From Acidobacteriota bacterium (GTDB taxonomy: Bacteria > Acidobacteriota > Thermoanaerobaculia > Multivoradales > JAHEKO01): 13,613 bases of DNA. Below, piece after piece: positions 10,287 through 13,613 of this stretch. The notes under the pieces are model-generated. The model did no database searches. It was not told the DNA's origin and worked only from the letters and a program-made list of their open reading frames with translations. Every line of letters begins with the position of its first letter. Position 1 is the stretch's first letter. The stretch is taken from positions 1 through 13,613 of the forward strand of contig JAUWSP010000016.1 in assembly GCA_030610025.1 (NCBI GenBank), written 5' to 3'. The translations under genes were made by a program, and so were the position numbers.

Positions 10287-10292
10287 ATTGTA
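10287..10292 (-). promoter_or_regulatory. Likely -10 element for the response-regulator gene
   Basis: On the minus strand the hexamer TACAAT (5 of 6 to TATAAT) lies in the 105-bp gap, about 60 bp before the start codon. No good -35 sits 16-18 bp upstream; the nearest, TTGGGC, is only 14 bp away. It suggests an independent transcript for the regulator. Confidence 0.4.
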
Positions 10293-10331
10293 GCAGGTTG
10301 AGGTCTGCCCAATGAGTCTCCAGATTCACTC

Positions 10332-11477
10332 TCAGGTGTTCTGGAGGACCCAGTTGGAAATCACCATTTTCTGGATTTCACTCGTCCCTTCGTAGATCTC
10401 CGCGATTCGCGCGTCGCGAAAATACCGTTCGACGTTGTACTCCCGGATATAGCCGTAGCCTCCGTGGATCTGCAGAGCCTTGCTGGTGACTCTTTGGGCC
10501 ATTTCGGAAGCGAAGAGCTTCGCCTGGGCGGCCTCGAGAGTGAATCTGCGCCCAGCCCCCTTGGCCCAGGCCGCCTTCCACGTCAGGAGCCTGGCCGCAT
10601 CGATCTCTGTGGACATGTCCGCCAGATAAAACTGAATCGCCTGAAAATCGGCGATCGGACGCCCGAACTGTTCTCTTTGCGTCGAATACTCGAGGGCATC
10701 CTCGAAGGCGCCTTGCGCGATTCCAACGGCCTGTGAAGCGATTCCCAAGCGACCACCATCCAGAGCGCTCATGGCCACCTTGAACCCCTCGCCTTCACCT
10801 CCCAACCTCTGACTCGCCGGAATTCTCATGTCGGTGAATGCCAACTCCGTGGTGCCCGAGGCGTTGACCCCTAGTTTGTACTCGTGGCTCCCATGGCTAT
10901 AACCAGGCGTCGTCGCAGGAACGACAAACGCCGTGATCCCCTTGTGCCGCTTCTCTCTGTCGATGGTGGCGAACACGATGGCCACGTCCGCATCGGTACC
11001 GCTGGTGATGAAGATCTTGTTGCCATTCAACACGTAGTCGTCACCATCTCGCACCGCGCTGGTTCGTATTGCGGCGGGATCACTGCCGGCTTCCGGCTCC
11101 GTCAGCGCGAAGCAACCCAGCATCTGGCCGCTGGCCAGAGGTTTCAAGAACGCTTCCCGCTGTTCTTCGCTCCCGAACTTCAGGATCGGATCGCAGACCA
11201 GTGAGTTGTTGACCGACAAAATGACCCCGCTGCTGGCGCAGACCCGGCTGATCTCCTCGATGACGATACTGTAGGACAATGGGTCCATACCGGCGCCACC
11301 GTACTGCTCTGGGATCGCGACCCCTGCAAGCCCGAGCTCCCCTGCCTGGTCGAAGAACCGGCGAGGGAACTCCCCGCTCTCATCGATCTCCTTCGCCCGA
11401 GGTCGTACGACCTCTTCGGCAAATTGCCGAACGGAGTCCCGCAGGAGATGCTGTTCCTCACTGAGCTCGATATGCAT
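10332..11477 (-). CDS. Acyl-CoA dehydrogenase, short-chain/butyryl type
   Basis: This FAD enzyme oxidises acyl-CoA to the 2-enoyl-CoA and passes electrons to an electron-transfer flavoprotein, in fatty acid or branched amino acid breakdown. Its 381 residues match the family: an N-terminal helical domain with ELSEEQHLLRDSVRQFA, the FAD/substrate segment ALTEPEAGSD (124-133), GNKIFITSG, a middle beta domain, ALDGGRLGIASQAVGIAQ, REQFGRPIADFQAIQ, LQIHGGYGYIREYNVERYFRD and IYEGTSEIQ with the catalytic base at E363. The glutamate in YEGTSE places it with the butyryl/short-chain group rather than isovaleryl-CoA dehydrogenase; substrate cannot be fixed further. The ATG at 11477 is the normal start; a longer frame would read through the promoter. 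No etfAB is nearby. Confidence 0.95.
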   Translation of the reverse strand: MHIELSEEQHLLRDSVRQFAEEVVRPRAKEIDESGEFPRRFFDQAGELGLAGVAIPEQYGGAGMDPLSYSIVIEEISRVCASSGVILSVNNSLVCDPILKFGSEEQREAFLKPLASGQMLGCFALTEPEAGSDPAAIRTSAVRDGDDYVLNGNKIFITSGTDADVAIVFATIDREKRHKGITAFVVPATTPGYSHGSHEYKLGVNASGTTELAFTDMRIPASQRLGGEGEGFKVAMSALDGGRLGIASQAVGIAQGAFEDALEYSTQREQFGRPIADFQAIQFYLADMSTEIDAARLLTWKAAWAKGAGRRFTLEAAQAKLFASEMAQRVTSKALQIHGGYGYIREYNVERYFRDARIAEIYEGTSEIQKMVISNWVLQNT

Positions 11478-11538
11478 GATCTCGACTCGAACTGGAAGTG
11501 AATCGTCTAGAAAGAAAGGGCCCGGCCGATTGAGTGGG

Positions 11539-11567
11539 ATCGTAGCAACCGCCCTGCAAGGGGTCAA
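11539..11567 (-). promoter_or_regulatory. Sigma-70-type promoter for the acyl-CoA dehydrogenase gene
   Basis: On the minus strand, TTGACC (11562-11567, 5 of 6 to consensus) and TACGAT (11539-11544, 4 of 6) are separated by exactly 17 bp. Transcription would begin near 11532, leaving a leader of about 55 nt. It lies in the 103-bp gap after pyrE, so acyl-CoA dehydrogenase is likely a separate unit from pyrE. Confidence 0.6.
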
Positions 11568-11580
11568 GAAAGTTGGTGAC

Positions 11581-12174
11581 TCAACTCCCTGGATGCGACG
11601 GCCTGCTACCCGGCTTGGTGACCGGCTTGCCTGCGGCACAAAGCGGGCAGGACTCGACCGGATAGGTCTCGAGACTCAGAGTCCACAGGGATTCGAACGG
11701 CACCCCAAACGGGTTGACACCACCGGTCCTGTCGAGACTCGAGCCTGCTCCGATGATTCGAGCCCCCTGCTCCTCGGCAACCGACATGGCCTCGAGTGAG
11801 GATCGCCCGGTAGTGACCACATCCTCGAGAAGGACGATCCGCTCACCAGGATCTACGGCGAATCCCCTTCGCAGAGCCATGCTCTCTCCGACGCGCTCCG
11901 TGAACCGAAACGGAACATCGAGAGCAACCGCAACCTCGTGGCCTATGATCACTCCTCCAAGTGCGGGCGCCAGAACCGATTCCGGAGAAAGGCTCGCCAG
12001 CTTTCCTGCAAGACGTTCGCCGATCTGCCGCGAGATTCGAGGATTCTGCAGCAGCAGCGCACATTGGACATAGCCGGCAGAGTGCAGTCCCGAAGACAGC
12101 AGGAAATGACCCTCCAGCAGGGCCCCGGTCTCCCTCAGCAAACGCTCGATCCAGCCGTCATTTTCGCTATTCAT
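11581..12174 (-). CDS. pyrE: Orotate phosphoribosyltransferase
   Basis: PyrE joins orotate and PRPP to make OMP, the fifth step of UMP synthesis, in the cytoplasm. The 197 residues carry FLLSSGLHS (24-32), APALGGVIIGHE, the flexible catalytic loop segment FTERVGESMALRRGF, and the PRPP loop VLLEDVVTTGRSS (114-126). The C-terminus has CPLC (176-179) followed by KPVTKPGSR, typical of the subtype common in deltaproteobacteria and acidobacteria. The start ATG overlaps the upstream regulator's end by 8 bp (ATGAATAG), so the two are translationally linked. The ribosome site is weak, consistent with coupling. Confidence 0.94.
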   Translation of the reverse strand: MNSENDGWIERLLRETGALLEGHFLLSSGLHSAGYVQCALLLQNPRISRQIGERLAGKLASLSPESVLAPALGGVIIGHEVAVALDVPFRFTERVGESMALRRGFAVDPGERIVLLEDVVTTGRSSLEAMSVAEEQGARIIGAGSSLDRTGGVNPFGVPFESLWTLSLETYPVESCPLCAAGKPVTKPGSRPSHPGS

Positions 12175-13546
12175 CGGCCCGGGCCCGCTGAATCGAGTAG
12201 TGCTCCATCTTCTTGTACAGATTACTCCTGGGTGTTTCGATCGCTTTCGCCGTCCGAGTCACGTTCCATTCGTGCTTTTCCAGTTGGTCAACGAGGAAAA
12301 GCCGTTCGGCTGCCTCACGGAACTGTCTGAGGGTAGTCGCAGAGGTCAGAAGAGAGGTCAGATCGTCCGCTTTGTCGCCGATGGACGCCGCCACTTCCGT
12401 GCCCCCGATCGTCGCATCCTCTCCCAGGATCAGGAGCCTTTCAATGATGTTCTTCAACTCGCGGACGTTGCCCTTCCACTCCATCGCCTGCAACTGCCCG
12501 ATGGCTGAGGGTGAGAACTCCACGGGTCTGAGGTTGTTGGCGATCGCATACCGCCTGACGAAATAGTCGACCAGTTCGGGGATGTCTTCGAGGTGCTCTC
12601 GCAGCGGCGGCGTGACTATCGGCAATACGTTGAGCCGATAGTAGAGGTCTTCACGGAATCTACCTTCAGCGATCTCTTCCTCGAGCGCCCGATTCGTGGC
12701 CGCCAGCACACGGACATCGACTCGCACCAGATCGTGCGATCCCACCGGCTCCACTTCGCCATTCTGCAGGACTCGCAAGACCTTGGCCTGGGTTCGGGGA
12801 GACATGTCCCCGACTTCATCGAGGAAGATGGTGCCCCCGTCAGCGGCCACGAACTTGCCGACCTGCTTCCTGACTGCGCCTGTGAAACTCCCCTTTTCAT
12901 GGCCGAAGAGCTCCGACTCGATCAGCTCGTCCGGAATGGCAGCACAGTTCACCTGCACAAAGGGTCGGTCTCGTCGTGAGCCGAGCAGATGAAGTCCCTT
13001 CGAGACCAGCTCCTTGCCCGTGCCGCTCTCACCCGTGATCAGCACCGTAGCGTTCGAGGGAGCAGCCTTCTTGATCGTCTCGCGGAGCCTGCGCATGGGA
13101 TCCGACGTTCCGATCAGCTCGTCCGCCCGCACCCGGTAGGACTCACTCTCCTTCTGTAGTCGATAGCTTTCCAACGCGTTCCGCAGGCTGAGCAGCACCC
13201 GATCGCGCTGCAGTGGCTTCTCGAAGAAATCGAAAGCGCCTTTCCGTGTCGCTTCGATGGCGGTCGAGATATCACCATGCCCCGTGATGATGATCACCGG
13301 CATCTCGTAGCCACGCTCCCTGAGTAGCTGCAAGACCTGAAGCCCGTCGAGCTCCGGCATCTTGATGTCGAGGAGGATCGCATCGGGCTGAACCCGCCGC
13401 ACCTGCTGGAGACCCTGGTCTCCGCTGGATGCTTCCACGACTTTCAGGCCCTCGTATTCGAGGACCATTCTCAAGCTGTCTCGAATCGCGCTCTCGTCGT
13501 CGACGATCAGCACGGTTGCCTGGACTGCACTCTCCTGATCGCTCAT
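12167..13546 (-). CDS. NtrX-like sigma-54-dependent response regulator
   Basis: This cytoplasmic two-component activator has 459 residues. The receiver spans residues 9 to about 125, with D16-D17, phosphoacceptor D60 in LLDIKMP, T88 and K110. The AAA+ domain (about 145-375) carries Walker A GESGTGKE (172-179), the sigma-54 loop G219-S-F-T-G-A224, Walker B GTIFLDEVGD and FREDLYYRLNV. A C-terminal Fis-type helix-turn-helix ends with EWNVTRTAKAIETPRSNLYKK. The loop reads GSFTGA instead of the usual GAFTGA, and WPGNVREL reads WKGNVREL; both occur in some relatives. The helix-turn-helix and FREAAERLFL segment resemble NtrX more than NtrC, but the partner kinase is off the window, so targets are unknown. 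It overlaps pyrE by 8 bp. Confidence 0.93.
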   Translation of the reverse strand: MSDQESAVQATVLIVDDESAIRDSLRMVLEYEGLKVVEASSGDQGLQQVRRVQPDAILLDIKMPELDGLQVLQLLRERGYEMPVIIITGHGDISTAIEATRKGAFDFFEKPLQRDRVLLSLRNALESYRLQKESESYRVRADELIGTSDPMRRLRETIKKAAPSNATVLITGESGTGKELVSKGLHLLGSRRDRPFVQVNCAAIPDELIESELFGHEKGSFTGAVRKQVGKFVAADGGTIFLDEVGDMSPRTQAKVLRVLQNGEVEPVGSHDLVRVDVRVLAATNRALEEEIAEGRFREDLYYRLNVLPIVTPPLREHLEDIPELVDYFVRRYAIANNLRPVEFSPSAIGQLQAMEWKGNVRELKNIIERLLILGEDATIGGTEVAASIGDKADDLTSLLTSATTLRQFREAAERLFLVDQLEKHEWNVTRTAKAIETPRSNLYKKMEHYSIQRARADE

Positions 13547-13613
13547 GATGTCGGCTCGAGTCTATCTCGGAATCTCTCGGCGGATTGGCTCCCCCGGGCC
13601 CGAAGAAAAGGCC
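13543..13613 (-). CDS. Possible 3' end of an upstream gene
   Basis: An open frame enters from the right edge and ends at a TGA that overlaps the regulator's ATG as ATGA, a common operon junction. It shows only 22 residues, ending RFRDRLEPTS, with no recognisable motif. A competing frame ends at a TAG at 13562. By family habit the upstream gene would be the sensor kinase, but nothing visible proves this. Confidence 0.3.
   Translation of the reverse strand, partial: PFLRARGSQSAERFRDRLEPTS

Noticed and set aside
11478..11639. N-terminal extension of the acyl-CoA dehydrogenase by 54 residues
   Set aside because: It would cover the promoter and the end of pyrE; the family starts at MHIELSEEQ.
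12880..12900. GSFTGA as a sign of lost sigma-54 contact
   Set aside because: The serine codon AGT is more than one base from alanine and this variant occurs in active relatives, so loss of function cannot be claimed.

Overview
All twelve recognisable genes in this 13.6 kb window lie on the minus strand, so it is read from right to left. It looks like core chromosome of a GC-rich, Gram-negative-type bacterium. Evidence for this is a probable lipoprotein signal, Hfq, an NtrX-like sigma-54 activator, a ComEC channel and dense housekeeping content. The PyrE subtype (C-terminal CPLC) and the response regulator with a C-terminal helical tail suggest Acidobacteriota or a related deltaproteobacterial/myxobacterial lineage. 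That placement is an impression from protein character, not a search result. No tRNA, rRNA, transposase, integrase or CRISPR array was found.

Layout in transcription order: an NtrX-like regulator overlaps pyrE by 8 bp. After about 100 bp with a good sigma-70-type promoter comes a short-chain-type acyl-CoA dehydrogenase. After another 105 bp with a likely -10 element comes a receiver-domain protein with an acidic linker and a conserved-looking C-terminal helical tail. Then follow valS, birA, coaX (type III pantothenate kinase), an uncharacterised 226-aa protein, comEC, miaA, hfq and a TPR-like lipoprotein that runs off the left edge.

The birA/coaX/hypothetical group is coupled by 11-bp and 17-bp overlaps and joins biotin attachment with coenzyme A synthesis. 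The miaA/hfq/lipoprotein group is packed with unusually long overlaps (92 bp and 41 bp).

No new defence or mobile system is visible. The most striking observations are two single-codon departures at nearly invariant active-site positions of enzymes expected to be essential. ValRS has HAGP where HxGH is expected, and CoaX has DFWTAT where DFGTAT is expected. Both are explainable by one base change, so they are either real variants or sequence errors. Also worth attention are the uncharacterised protein coupled to coaX, the response regulator with no known output domain, and a hairpin next to a run of eight G just before the GTG start of comEC.
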